Shown here: piece after piece, positions 34,559 through 43,256 of the stretch | Layout: the number at the start of each line of letters is the position of its first letter | Numbering within the stretch: the stretch's first letter is position 1 | Origin: Methanocorpusculum vombati | Lineage (GTDB): Archaea; Halobacteriota; Methanomicrobia; Methanomicrobiales; Methanocorpusculaceae | Direction of reading: 5' to 3' | DNA: 64,000 bases | Assembly: GCF_026891935.1 (NCBI RefSeq) | Contig: NZ_JAPTGC010000006.1 | Location: forward strand, 62,001-126,000 | Notes under the pieces: generated by a model | Seen by the model: the letters and a program-made list of their open reading frames with translations, nothing else | The model's database searches: none | What the model was told of the DNA's origin: nothing | Position numbers and translations under genes: made by a program

Positions 34559-34628
34559 ATGGATTTTTTCTCCCACGCCAAATTCGCAAAGGATATACTC
34601 TCCACCGTATAACAGAGTATGCAATAAG

Positions 34629-34636
34629 TTATATAG
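34629..34636 (+). promoter_or_regulatory. TATA box for mrp
   Basis: TTATATAG centred about 28 nt before ATG 34661. Start of transcription would fall 0-3 nt before the ATG, although AGGTGA also occurs at 34648-34653. Confidence 0.5.
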
Positions 34637-34660
34637 GCTTACATTACAGGTGAAATTGAA

Positions 34661-35527
34661 ATGTCAGACAAACCCGAAGGATGTGACGGTAACTGCGACG
34701 GATGCACGCAGAAGACCGATACCTGCCAGCAGCCGAAGAAAGCAGATATCAGCGTACGCCATGTGATTCTTGTTCTTTCCGGAAAAGGCGGTGTCGGCAA
34801 GAGTACGGTCTCCGTAAACCTTGCATATGCACTCTCAAACCACGGATACCAGACCGGTCTTCTTGATCTGGATATTCACGGCCCGAGCATTGCAAAGATG
34901 CTCGGCATTGAGGATCTGAAACTTCAGGCAATCGGCGATAAGATCATGCCGGTAAAAGTTACCGGTTCCCTGAAAGTCGTCTCTATGGCGCTTCTCCTGA
35001 ACACCACCGACAGCCCGATCGTCTGGCGCGGACCGATGAAGGCTGCGGCAATCCAGCAGTTTCTGGGAGATGTTGACTGGGGAGACCTTGACTATCTCGT
35101 CGTCGATCTGCCGCCGGGAACCGGTGACGAGGCGCTGAACATCGTGCAGTTTGCACCAAACGTGGAAGGTGCGGTTATCGTTACCACTCCGCAGGATGTT
35201 GCCGTGCTTGATTCCACCAAGGCAATCAAGTTCGTGGAGATGATGGATCTGCCGGTGCTCGGTATCATTGAGAACATGTCCGGTATGGTCTGCCCGCACT
35301 GCGGTGAGGTCGTGGATCTCTTCGGCAAGGGCGGAGGAGAAAAGGCAGCCAAGCAGTATGAGGTGCCGTATCTTGGATCGATCCCGATTGATATTGAGAT
35401 GCGCAAGGCCGGCGACGAGGGAAGACCGTTCATCGTGAGAAAGCCGGGACAGACAAACCCGACCTGGGATGCGGTCGATAAGGTTATGGAAAACCTGATC
35501 GTCGAAGTCGAGAAAAGAGACGAATAA
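34661..35527 (+). CDS. Mrp/Nbp35/ApbC family Fe-S cluster carrier ATPase
   Basis: 288 residues. The N-terminus has a Cys cluster (Cys8, 12, 15, 22) like Nbp35, then deviant Walker A GKGGVGKST, LDLDIHGPS, DYLVVDLPPGTGDE and the CPHC pair near residue 212 that binds the bridging cluster. Family members transfer Fe-S clusters to target proteins as homodimers. Four N-terminal Cys suggest an additional stable cluster. Confidence 0.95.
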   Translation: MSDKPEGCDGNCDGCTQKTDTCQQPKKADISVRHVILVLSGKGGVGKSTVSVNLAYALSNHGYQTGLLDLDIHGPSIAKMLGIEDLKLQAIGDKIMPVKVTGSLKVVSMALLLNTTDSPIVWRGPMKAAAIQQFLGDVDWGDLDYLVVDLPPGTGDEALNIVQFAPNVEGAVIVTTPQDVAVLDSTKAIKFVEMMDLPVLGIIENMSGMVCPHCGEVVDLFGKGGGEKAAKQYEVPYLGSIPIDIEMRKAGDEGRPFIVRKPGQTNPTWDAVDKVMENLIVEVEKRDE

Positions 35528-35541
35528 TATTTTCATCTTTT

Positions 35542-35550
35542 TTTTTGGTT
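35542..35550 (+). terminator. Oligo-T terminator after mrp
   Basis: A run of nine T about 12 nt after the stop codon. Confidence 0.5.
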
Positions 35551-35876
35551 GTCACAGCACATTTGCCGGATTGTTTCCGGAAAAAACTCCACTCACGTTT
35601 TCCGGTGAACGACTCATCTGCAAAACAGACAGGCGGCATCAGATCCCTGCGTCATCATACCCTTTCGGTTCAGCGGGGGTAACTTTCATCATCTGCCGGC
35701 TGTAGGTGGAATACCTATTCTATTGAAAAGCCAAAGTATCAGTCTTTCGCTTTGGTTTTGCTGGGAAATCTCGGAACACACAGAATACCGCCGCTTGTGT
35801 ATTGATAGCCGCCACAAATATTCACAGATGACGCCGAAGGCGCATCGGTAAAAATATGTGGCGATTTTCTCATCCT

Positions 35877-35934
35877 GCCCACCCGCCACGCAACAGCACA
35901 CGAACACCAGGACTAACCCCCCGGACTCCTTTTT
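35877..35934 (-). repeat. Dispersed intergenic repeat, copy B
   Basis: Reverse complement matches 22542-22596 (see that entry). The two copies are in opposite orientation about 13.3 kb apart, both in gene-poor segments. Confidence 0.6.
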
Positions 35935-36192
35935 TACCCGTTCCTGCCCCGCAGCACCAGACCGCCGGCAAGCAGCACACACTCTTACACAACAGGATGT
36001 CTCCCGAAACCGAGGTTTGTTCTCGCTGACGAAACAGTACACGGTCCCCAGGGTGAACAGGCACCCTGTGATGTCATGAACTCATGGCACCACCTTTTTT
36101 ATCACATCCTAAGGATTGGGTAAAATGTATTCAGTACTGCACACACCGCCGCAAACCAATCCTTAATACCCCCTGCCTCCAAACGTTGAACC

Positions 36193-36660
36193 ATGTCATT
36201 AAACGTAAACGACACCATCCCCGGCTTCTGTCTCCCCGATGCAGCCGGTAATAAAATCTGCATCCCGGACGCATCCGCAGACCTCACCGTACTCTACTTC
36301 TACCCAAAAGACAACACCTCCGGCTGCACACTGGAAGCAAAAGAATTCTCCGAACTCCTGCCCCGGTTCACCGAACTTGGCGTAAAAGTGTACGGCATCA
36401 GTCAGGACAGCATAAAAAGCCATGAAAAGTTCATCCAGAAACAGGAACTCACCGTCCCGCTTCTCTCCGACCCCGACCACATCGCAATCGAAGGATTTGG
36501 CGTATGGATCCAGAAAAAACTCTACGGACGTGAATACATGGGCGTTGACCGGAGCACCTTCATCATCGACGGCTCAGGAAAAATCCTTGCTGCATGGAAC
36601 AAAGTCAAATCCAGAGGCCATGCAGCCGCCGTCCTCCAGAAAGTACAGGAACTGAGGTAA
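36193..36660 (+). CDS. bcp: Peroxiredoxin of the Bcp/PrxQ family
   Basis: 155 residues. The catalytic motif is FYPKDNTSGCTLEAKEF with peroxidatic Cys45. The resolving Cys five residues later, common in PrxQ (CTxxAC), is Lys50, so a 1-Cys mechanism or an external thiol is expected. GISQDS and DRSTFIIDG are normal. A TATA-like TTAATAC centred 26 nt before the ATG suggests a leaderless mRNA. Confidence 0.92.
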   Translation: MSLNVNDTIPGFCLPDAAGNKICIPDASADLTVLYFYPKDNTSGCTLEAKEFSELLPRFTELGVKVYGISQDSIKSHEKFIQKQELTVPLLSDPDHIAIEGFGVWIQKKLYGREYMGVDRSTFIIDGSGKILAAWNKVKSRGHAAAVLQKVQELR

Positions 36661-36671
36661 CCCCTCAGTTC
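36649..36671. terminator. Bidirectional hairpin covering two stop codons
   Basis: Perfect 9-bp arms GAACTGAGG (36649-36657) and CCTCAGTTC (36663-36671) with a 5-nt loop. The peroxiredoxin stop (36658-36660) sits in the loop and the TspO stop (36665-36667) in the second arm, so it can end both convergent transcripts. Confidence 0.6.
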
Positions 36672-37156
36672 AGCATCCAGATCGTTGCCGTCAGAACCGT
36701 GGCAAACGTCACCCAGGCAAGATACGGTATCAAAAGATACGCAGCAACCGGCCGTATCCGGTAGAACAGATACATCGTCGCGCATATCGCAACCCACAAC
36801 ACCACAATTTCAACCGCCGCAGCGCCAATCATCTCCCAGCCGAAGAACAGATACGACCAGAGAACATTCAGAACAAGCTGTACAAGAAACACTCCCGCGG
36901 CAATCCGGACATCGCGACGATCCGTCCCCTGAGCAAGAACGAATGCAAGCGCAATTCCCATCAGCAGATACAGTATCGTCCAGACCGGCCCGAACAGATA
37001 ATCCGGCGGCTGCCACTCCGGCTTAATCAGCTCCGTCATAAACCACGAACCCGTACCCGTCACCGTCACCAGCGAACCAAGTCCGGCAGCGAAAAAACAA
37101 AGAACAACCGTCCCGATCAGTAAGAGAAAAGACGGCGTCCGATATGCAGTTGTCAT
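36665..37156 (-). CDS. TspO/MBR family membrane protein
   Basis: 163 residues with five membrane segments. Conserved features: KPEWQPPDYLFGPVWTILYLLMG, seen as PEWQPP and GPVWTILY, and the later NVLWSYLFFG and PYLAWVTFATVLT. TspO proteins bind porphyrins and affect tetrapyrrole or stress physiology. Start at 37156 (MTTAYR); the longer frame adds a non-homologous segment. Convergent with the peroxiredoxin gene. Confidence 0.92.
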   Translation of the reverse strand: MTTAYRTPSFLLLIGTVVLCFFAAGLGSLVTVTGTGSWFMTELIKPEWQPPDYLFGPVWTILYLLMGIALAFVLAQGTDRRDVRIAAGVFLVQLVLNVLWSYLFFGWEMIGAAAVEIVVLWVAICATMYLFYRIRPVAAYLLIPYLAWVTFATVLTATIWMLN

Positions 37157-37240
37157 ATGTATCCCCTTCGCACGCAACAGATAAAAGTCCGGGGATGATA
37201 CCAAAAAAGAGAAACAGTGTCCTCGGTGGATCTCAGAACA

Positions 37241-37903
37241 TCAGGGACAACGCCGCTCTTCTTTTAAAAACGTCGCAATCTCATCAAGCATTGCACCGGG
37301 GCGCTCGATCTTTCCGGTGGCCAGATCGACCACCGTACTCGGCGTCCCCGGAAGCTTCCCGCCGTCAATCAGAAAATCATGCGGAACATTCACCTGATCC
37401 GACGTCACCGGCGACACCTCCCCGGAAATATTCGCAGACGTCGAAGTAATCGGGCTGTCCAGCTCCGCAATAATTGCCCGGGCAACCGCATGATCCGGAT
37501 ACCGGATACCGATCGTACCTGTTCCACCCGACAGATCAGACGGAAGGCAGCTCTTCACCGGCAGCACCACCGTCACCGGCCCCGGCAAAAACTTCCGGAT
37601 AAACCGCTCGGCAAACTCATCCACGTACGCAATCCCGTAGATCATCTCAATATCCGAAACCGCAACGGAGATTGGTTTCCCCATCGGCCGCTGCTTGGCC
37701 TCATATACCTTATAGACGGCAATCTCCGACAATGCATCCGCCCCGAGTCCGTAGATGGTCTCGGTAGGATACACCACCAGCCCGTCACGGGAAAGAACCC
37801 GGACCGCTTTCTCAATCACTGCTTCCAGTGCAGGCGTCAGCTCTGCACGTTCATAGCTGTAGGGACTACAGCACGGACTCTCGGACTTTATCGGTTGTGT
37901 CAT
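37241..37903 (-). CDS. Threonylcarbamoyl-AMP synthase (Sua5/YrdC/YciO)
   Basis: 220 residues. YPTETIYGLGADA, KQRPMGKPISV, LPGPVTVVLP, IRYPDH and SPITSTSANISGE are the YrdC-fold motifs that bind threonine, bicarbonate and ATP for t6A37 formation in tRNA. No C-terminal Sua5 domain. Start 37903 (MTQPIK). It follows the ACT-domain gene by 16 nt. Interesting link: TrmO at 33692-34558 methylates the t6A this pathway makes. Confidence 0.92.
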   Translation of the reverse strand: MTQPIKSESPCCSPYSYERAELTPALEAVIEKAVRVLSRDGLVVYPTETIYGLGADALSEIAVYKVYEAKQRPMGKPISVAVSDIEMIYGIAYVDEFAERFIRKFLPGPVTVVLPVKSCLPSDLSGGTGTIGIRYPDHAVARAIIAELDSPITSTSANISGEVSPVTSDQVNVPHDFLIDGGKLPGTPSTVVDLATGKIERPGAMLDEIATFLKEERRCP

Positions 37904-37919
37904 AATGAAACTCCCACCA

Positions 37920-38594
37920 TTAAAACTCTCTGCCCCGGACGCGGTTGAGATCAAAAACCCCGATGGAACTGATATGCATCACCGCCATCACGCCCGCCTG
38001 AATCGGATCAGTGACCACCAGATCCGCCGCAGCAGACGCGCTGCCCACCATTTTCAGACAGATAACCGGAATGCCCTCGGCCTGCACTGCATGGATGGCC
38101 TTTGTTATCTCCCCTCCCATGATCGAGCCGGCAAGCACCAGAATCGACGCACGCGGCAGACGTGCGACCGCCTCAACCGCCGATGCAAGATTTTCCTCAC
38201 CCACCAGCGGAATCGTATCCACCGAGATTCTCTCGCCCCGGATATTGTGACGATCGGCCTCATTGACCGCACCCATAGCCACCTGCGCCACCTGCGCACC
38301 GCCGCCCATCACGATCACACGCTTGCCAAAGATGGTACGAAACGTCTCCTGCAGCTTCACCTCCCGGATCCCGGGAATCAGCCGGAGAGCGGCTACCAGC
38401 TCCTGCACACGGTCGCATGCCTCAATCTCAAGATCAACCCATGAATAGCCGGAATCCGGACCACGGGTAACCGTCTCCTGCTGGGTCACCAGAATGTTTG
38501 CATCGTGCTCTGCACAAACTGAACCGATGTCCCGCAGGATCCCCACCTGATTCTCCGCAATGAGACTGATTGCATAATTATGACCGTCGTCCAT
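37920..38594 (-). CDS. ACT-domain protein with DUF5612-type C-terminal domain
   Basis: 224 residues. Residues 5-80 form an ACT fold (ISLIAENQVGILRDIGSVCA, DANILVTQQE). Residues 85-215 include GKRVIVMGGGAQVAQVAMGAVNE and repeated ASILVLAGS/ VICLKMVGSA strands resembling a binding domain (COG2061-like). Relatives in archaea were proposed to regulate homoserine dehydrogenase. Here hom is 14 kb away beside another ACT protein. The tRNA-Gly gene lies just upstream on the same strand. Confidence 0.8.
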   Translation of the reverse strand: MDDGHNYAISLIAENQVGILRDIGSVCAEHDANILVTQQETVTRGPDSGYSWVDLEIEACDRVQELVAALRLIPGIREVKLQETFRTIFGKRVIVMGGGAQVAQVAMGAVNEADRHNIRGERISVDTIPLVGEENLASAVEAVARLPRASILVLAGSIMGGEITKAIHAVQAEGIPVICLKMVGSASAAADLVVTDPIQAGVMAVMHISSIGVFDLNRVRGREF

Positions 38595-38603
38595 AAAAAT
38601 GAG

Positions 38604-38674
38604 TGCGATAACCGGGGATCGAACCCGGATTAGAGGCTTGGGAAGCCCCTGTCATGCCATTAGACCATTACCGC
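38604..38674 (-). tRNA. tRNA-Gly (anticodon CCC)
   Basis: Minus strand, 71 nt. Acceptor stem GCGGTAA/TTATCGC (one G-T pair), discriminator A, no encoded CCA. Anticodon stem GGGGC/GCCTC with loop TTCCCAA gives anticodon CCC; T-arm CCGGGTTCGATCCCCGG is perfect. No intron. A TATA-like element (CTATATTC, minus strand, 38702-38709) lies 30 nt upstream of the 5' end. Confidence 0.95.
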
Positions 38675-38701
38675 ATGCAGTATCTCTTTTCGCCGTCAGT
38701 G

Positions 38702-38709
38702 AATATAGA
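38702..38709 (-). promoter_or_regulatory. TATA box for tRNA-Gly
   Basis: CTATATTC on the minus strand, about 30 nt upstream of the mature tRNA 5' end. Confidence 0.5.
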
Positions 38710-38935
38710 GGTTATCCTCAGGGTAGCGTTGCACTCTGATTCCTGAGCATCCCCTGGGAACGCATACCTTCAGCCTGCTTACCGCTTCGCGGAAATACCC
38801 AGAGTTCCACCGAAGGATAAACCAACTCACCGCTTCTCGGCAGAGTGCAGCAGCGTTCTCAAACTCCGTTTTTGTCACCATCTCCATTCTTAATAGCAAC
38901 AAAAACCACCATCTACGTAAAAACAGGTGTACTCC

Positions 38936-41692
38936 ATGAAACGAAAACCAGTAATACCCATTCTCCTCCTCTGTATATTCCTCCTCACACTGCCTGCCGC
39001 CGCAGCAGAAGACAACTTCCCCGAAATACAATTTGCCGCCGCAGGAAGCGGCCATACCCACCTTCCGGCAACTGATCTCCAGACAAAAAACATCAACGAA
39101 CTGCTCGGTGCAAAAAATATTCAGGAAATCGGAAAACAGCACGCAGTCCGGATCACCCTCGAAAAACAGAACGAAATCATACATGCCGTACCACAGCGTG
39201 ACAATGAAACAGGTACGGCAACACCGACAGCAACCCCCACAGAAACCACAACACCGACAACGACCCCCACAGAAACCACAACACCGACAACAACCCCCAC
39301 AGAAACCACAACAACACCGACAACAACCCCCACAAAAACCGCAACACCCGTACCAACCCCCGGATACATAACCGGAGGCGACCGGCTGCCGTACCCCCAG
39401 TCCGGCAGCACCCCGACTGTTTACCCCGGAGACACCGCCTTCGTCTATGAACAGATCAAAATCAAAATACGAAACGGTGACGGGCCAGGAAGCTACGCAA
39501 CCTCCATCGCTTACATGACCGGCGACGCAAATCCGACCCCCATCAACACTATTCCGGCTGATGCAAACGGTGTTATCAACCTCCTCGATGTCTCCGTAAA
39601 CGGCTACACCGGAGCCTACCGCATCTACGACGGCAGCACCTGGACCGGCAGCTACCTCTACATCTGGATGCCCGAGCTCAGCCTCGACGCATGGTATGCA
39701 GGCTCCACCGATTCCGTAAACGGCCAGACCGTCGCAAAAAGCAGCAGTATCACCTACGTCATTGACGCACCCAAAGTCGGCCCCTCTGGTATCGGTGCCG
39801 TTGCAGGCATCATCGTCACCACCCCCGTCGGCGGAAAAACCACCATGCTCGGCACCACCGACCTCTCCGCAATCAACATCAACTCCCCGCGCATCACAAC
39901 ACCCGCAGTTCCCCTCGGTGCCCCGTCCCTCGTAGGCGGCATCTACCAGTCGCAGGCCGAATGGACCATCCCTGCCGCATTCGCCAACTACGCCAAAAAA
40001 TCCAACATCATCTCCTTCTCCCTCGGCAGTGCAGAAACCCTCACCATCACCGCAGCAGCCGATACCATCATCCGCAGCAACCCCTTCACCGTCACCATCG
40101 CCGGAAACCCGAACACCCCCTACATCGTCTCCATCGACAGCACAGGTTCCTCAGTCGTCCCCCAGATGATACCCGCCCAGATCGGCATAACCCGTGGTGA
40201 CGCAACCCCGCAGGTCTCCGTTGACGGCGTCATCAAAACCGTCCTCATCCCGGACATCGCAGCATCCGACGCAAAATCATGGGGTGTCGTCACCACCGCA
40301 TCCGACGGAAAAAGAATTGTCCAGTACACAACAAACCCCGTAAACGGCAACCCTGTCCCCGAAGGAACCTACACCATCCGCGTAAACAGCATCACCAGCT
40401 ACAGCGCAGCAACCGCCGGAGCAGGCACCAACTATGACACAGTAAAGATCAGAATCAGCGTCGGCGGCCTCACCATCGCAACAACCGACAGCGGCCGCAG
40501 CTACTACATGGGCCAGGAAATCAAACTCACCGGCACCAACACCGACTCCGACACCACCTACCTCTTCCTTACCGGCCCCAACCTCAACGCAGGCGGCGTC
40601 AGCCTCGATGGATCCGGCACATTCTCCCAAACTCCGGTCCAAAGTGATAACACCTGGACCTACACCTGGGACACCGGCAGCAGCGGACTTGACGTCGGAA
40701 CCTACACCATCTACGCCGTAGGATCAAAAAGCGACAGATTCCAGTTATCCGGCGCACAATATGCAACACTCTCCATCCAGCTCCGTCAGCCCGACCTCAG
40801 CATCGGAACCACCAGCCTGACCGCAGCAAAAGGCGACTACATCCACATCGCCGGAACCGCATCCGGCAGCCCCGCAGGCGTAGCCATCTTCATCTTCGGT
40901 ACCAACTACTACGAACGGATAACAACCCCCGTTGACAACGGCAGATACGACTACAAGATGTACCTCCCCGAAAGCATGTCCTCAGGCCAGTACTACATCA
41001 TCGTAGAACACCCCATGTACGACGGAAAATTCGGCGTCATCCAGATCACCAGCGGTGACCAGACCATCCTTGCCATCCCCTCCGTAAACGGCGGCACGCA
41101 AAGCTCCTTCGTCGTCGAAGGCCCGAACAGACTTCAGGGATCCCAGGCAGCAAACGCCCTGATCCGGATGCTTGACTCCCCCTACATTGACGACCTCTAC
41201 ACCACCATGAAACTCACCGTCCAGGACCCCTCCATCACCATTACCCCGATAGGAGATCAGGAAATAGGAACTCCCTTCACCATCTCCGGAACCACCAACC
41301 TTGCGCCAAACAACCAGCTGCTCATCGAAATCACCCCCGCTTCATTCGTCCCCGGCGACAAAAATCAGCAGACCTCCGCATCCGGCATCTCCGGTACCGT
41401 AACCGTCATGGCAGGAAACCCCAATACCTGGTCCTACCCGGTCAGCGGATCCAGTCTTTCCCTTGACTCCTACACCATCCGCGTATCAGGAATCGCCGTA
41501 TCCGCCAGCACCTCAGCCTCCTTCAGCATCATCGCATCCCCCCAAATCCCCCCGGCAACCCCCGTACCGACTGCCGCAACCCCTGCACCCACCTCGTCAC
41601 CAACCGAACCGCAGCCGACCCCGCTCGGCGGTACCGTACTCATCCTCGCCGCAGCAGCCGCAGGTGCCTATGCCGTATTACGGAGACACTAA
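38936..41692 (+). CDS. Large secreted surface protein with Thr/Pro-rich linkers and C-terminal anchor
   Basis: 918 residues from ATG 38936 (AGGTG just upstream). Signal peptide about residues 1-23 (PVIPILLLCIFLLTLPAAAA). Residues about 97-140 are a low-complexity T-T-T-P-T-E linker, coded by a tandem repeat of about 36 nt. A Methanomicrobiales-type globular part follows (YPGDTAFVYEQ, IYDGSTWTGSYLYIWMPELS resembling DUF3821), then several Ig-like/beta-sandwich repeats with recurrent ITxxGTASG and GTYTIYAVG strands. The end is a P/T-rich stretch, a hydrophobic segment (GGTVLILAAAAAGAYAVL) and RRH. Probably an S-layer or surface-associated glycoprotein. Confidence 0.82.
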   Translation: MKRKPVIPILLLCIFLLTLPAAAAEDNFPEIQFAAAGSGHTHLPATDLQTKNINELLGAKNIQEIGKQHAVRITLEKQNEIIHAVPQRDNETGTATPTATPTETTTPTTTPTETTTPTTTPTETTTTPTTTPTKTATPVPTPGYITGGDRLPYPQSGSTPTVYPGDTAFVYEQIKIKIRNGDGPGSYATSIAYMTGDANPTPINTIPADANGVINLLDVSVNGYTGAYRIYDGSTWTGSYLYIWMPELSLDAWYAGSTDSVNGQTVAKSSSITYVIDAPKVGPSGIGAVAGIIVTTPVGGKTTMLGTTDLSAININSPRITTPAVPLGAPSLVGGIYQSQAEWTIPAAFANYAKKSNIISFSLGSAETLTITAAADTIIRSNPFTVTIAGNPNTPYIVSIDSTGSSVVPQMIPAQIGITRGDATPQVSVDGVIKTVLIPDIAASDAKSWGVVTTASDGKRIVQYTTNPVNGNPVPEGTYTIRVNSITSYSAATAGAGTNYDTVKIRISVGGLTIATTDSGRSYYMGQEIKLTGTNTDSDTTYLFLTGPNLNAGGVSLDGSGTFSQTPVQSDNTWTYTWDTGSSGLDVGTYTIYAVGSKSDRFQLSGAQYATLSIQLRQPDLSIGTTSLTAAKGDYIHIAGTASGSPAGVAIFIFGTNYYERITTPVDNGRYDYKMYLPESMSSGQYYIIVEHPMYDGKFGVIQITSGDQTILAIPSVNGGTQSSFVVEGPNRLQGSQAANALIRMLDSPYIDDLYTTMKLTVQDPSITITPIGDQEIGTPFTISGTTNLAPNNQLLIEITPASFVPGDKNQQTSASGISGTVTVMAGNPNTWSYPVSGSSLSLDSYTIRVSGIAVSASTSASFSIIASPQIPPATPVPTAATPAPTSSPTEPQPTPLGGTVLILAAAAAGAYAVLRRH
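39236..39345 (+). repeat. Tandem repeat coding for Thr/Pro linker
   Basis: Three to four copies of a unit of about 36-39 nt with the core CCCCCACAGAAACCACAACA. One copy carries an extra ACA (3-nt) insertion, so the frame is kept. Such arrays can change copy number between strains. Confidence 0.75.
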
Positions 41693-41741
41693 CTTTTTTT
41701 TTAAAGCACTTTTTTCTATCCCTGCATCATATAGATAAGAT

Positions 41742-42305
41742 ATGATTCTGGTAGACTGGGAAATCGCGGATCACATAAAACGCGGATTTATCGGTGTAAC
41801 CCCGTACGACCCCGCACTCGTACAGCCGAACTCACTTGATATTCGCCTCGGCAACCACTTCGTCTGGTACGAACCCTGTGACGACGTCATTGACCCCTAC
41901 AAAAAAGAAACCATCCTCTCCCACACAAGCGAGCGGAAGAGTTCCTACTTTGACATCATGCCCGGCCAGTTCGTCCTTGCCGAGACCCTCGAAACCATCA
42001 CCCTTCCCGACAACATCGTCTCCTCCATCGAAGGAAAAAGCAGTGTCGCACGCCTCGGCATTGAACTCCACCAGACAGGCGGCTGGATCGATGCAGGATT
42101 TTCCGGAACCATCACCCTGGAAATGTGCAACGTCAACTCCCGCCCCGTTCGTGTTTATGCAGGAATGCCGGTCGGTCAGCTCGTCTTCTACGTAACCAAA
42201 CGCTGCGCCTGTCCTTACGACAAAAAACCCGACGCAAAATATCAGAACCAGAAAAACGCAACCATCTCGCGATACGACAAAAATACCCTCCAAAACATCG
42301 AATAA
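41742..42305 (+). CDS. dcd: dCTP deaminase
   Basis: 187 residues. [46 protein letters not shown] (in parts: [10 protein letters not shown] and GWIDAGFSG) with the catalytic Glu, and ITLEM are hallmark motifs. Makes dUTP (or dUMP in the bifunctional form) for thymidylate synthesis. Usual length. Confidence 0.95.
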   Translation: MILVDWEIADHIKRGFIGVTPYDPALVQPNSLDIRLGNHFVWYEPCDDVIDPYKKETILSHTSERKSSYFDIMPGQFVLAETLETITLPDNIVSSIEGKSSVARLGIELHQTGGWIDAGFSGTITLEMCNVNSRPVRVYAGMPVGQLVFYVTKRCACPYDKKPDAKYQNQKNATISRYDKNTLQNIE

Positions 42306-42398
42306 CTACCATCAGTCCCTCCCCCTATTTTTGGCTGACCATTTTGACAGCACCGGATTCCCAACCCTCATAACCTGCCCCGATCAATATAACTGGAT

Positions 42399-43256
42399 AT
42401 GACAGTACTGGCATGCCTCGGAGCCGGACGGATCGGCGGAGAAGTGGCCTTCCTTGCAGCCGCTCTCGGTCTCGCCGACGAAATAATTCTGCACGACATG
42501 TATGAGCCGGTCCTCACCGCACAAAAACTCGACATCACCCACGCAATAGACATCCCCGTCTCCTGTGACACAAAACGTCTGCGGGACGCAGACTACTGTG
42601 TATTCTCCGCAGGAGCTGCCAGAACCCCGGAGATCAAAACACGCGCAGACCTCTTCGACGCAAACCTGCCGGTAGCACGGGAAGCAGCAGATATGCTCTC
42701 CGGATTCGGCGGTCACCTCATCGTCGTCACCAACCCGATGGACGTCTTTACCTGGTACTTCGCAAAACACACCGGCCTTGCACAGGAACAGGTACTTGGA
42801 TTCGGCGGCCTCCTGGACAGCCGCAGGTTCTCCCTCGCACTTGCTTCCGCCGGAGTCACGGGCGATGCCCGTGTCCTCGGCGAACACGGGGAACACCAGG
42901 TCCCCGTCTTTTCACGCCTGCCCATCAGCGTCCCGGACACCGTCCGCGAAGAAATACTTGCAGATATCCGCGGATCCTCCATGCCGGTCATCAAAGGGAA
43001 ATCCGGTACAATCTTCGGCCCTGCCTGGCACATCTGCAGCATGCTTAATGACATCAGAACCGACTCGCACCGGTTAATCACCTGCTCGGTCCCTGCGGAC
43101 GGAGCCTACAATATTGACGGATGCGCACTCGGCCTTCCGGTCACCCTCGGCAGAAACGGTGCCGCAATCGACGACTCCTGGACCTTCGATCACTGGGAAG
43201 AAACCAAACTCCGCGAAGCTGCAGACTATCTCACCGGCCTTTGCAGGAGAGTCTGA
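42399..43256 (+). CDS. mdh: Malate dehydrogenase (LDH/MDH superfamily)
   Basis: 285 residues. GAGRIGGEVAF is the NAD(P)-binding loop; VTNPMDVFTW, GGLLDSRRF (catalytic Asp and Arg) and GEHGEHQVPVFS (catalytic His) are conserved. The substrate-specificity loop AGAARTPEIKTRADLF supports malate. Its stop codon shares one base with the start of polB. Confidence 0.9.
   Translation: MTVLACLGAGRIGGEVAFLAAALGLADEIILHDMYEPVLTAQKLDITHAIDIPVSCDTKRLRDADYCVFSAGAARTPEIKTRADLFDANLPVAREAADMLSGFGGHLIVVTNPMDVFTWYFAKHTGLAQEQVLGFGGLLDSRRFSLALASAGVTGDARVLGEHGEHQVPVFSRLPISVPDTVREEILADIRGSSMPVIKGKSGTIFGPAWHICSMLNDIRTDSHRLITCSVPADGAYNIDGCALGLPVTLGRNGAAIDDSWTFDHWEETKLREAADYLTGLCRRV

Larger units (their letters stand above)
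35528..36192. other. Non-coding segment between mrp and peroxiredoxin
   Basis: About 665 bases. T-run after mrp (35542-35550), a hairpin CCAAAG/CTTTGG at 35731-35755 followed by TTTTG, a bulged hairpin at 35827-35846 (GATG-CGCC/GGCG-CATC), copy B of the dispersed repeat (35877-35934), and the TATA-like TTAATAC at 36163-36169. Short frames on both strands lack recognisable domains and are rejected. Confidence 0.6.

Noticed and set aside
35689-36042. 117-codon minus-strand frame between mrp and bcp
   Set aside because: Cys/Arg-rich, no domain, and it runs through the dispersed repeat and hairpins; reading frame is not kept between the two repeat copies.
38696-39184. 162-codon minus-strand frame near tRNA-Gly
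   Set aside because: Overlaps the signal peptide and start of the surface protein on the plus strand and has shadow composition.
39121-39411. 96-codon Val/Gly-rich minus-strand frame
   Set aside because: It is the antisense reading of the tandem Thr/Pro repeat.
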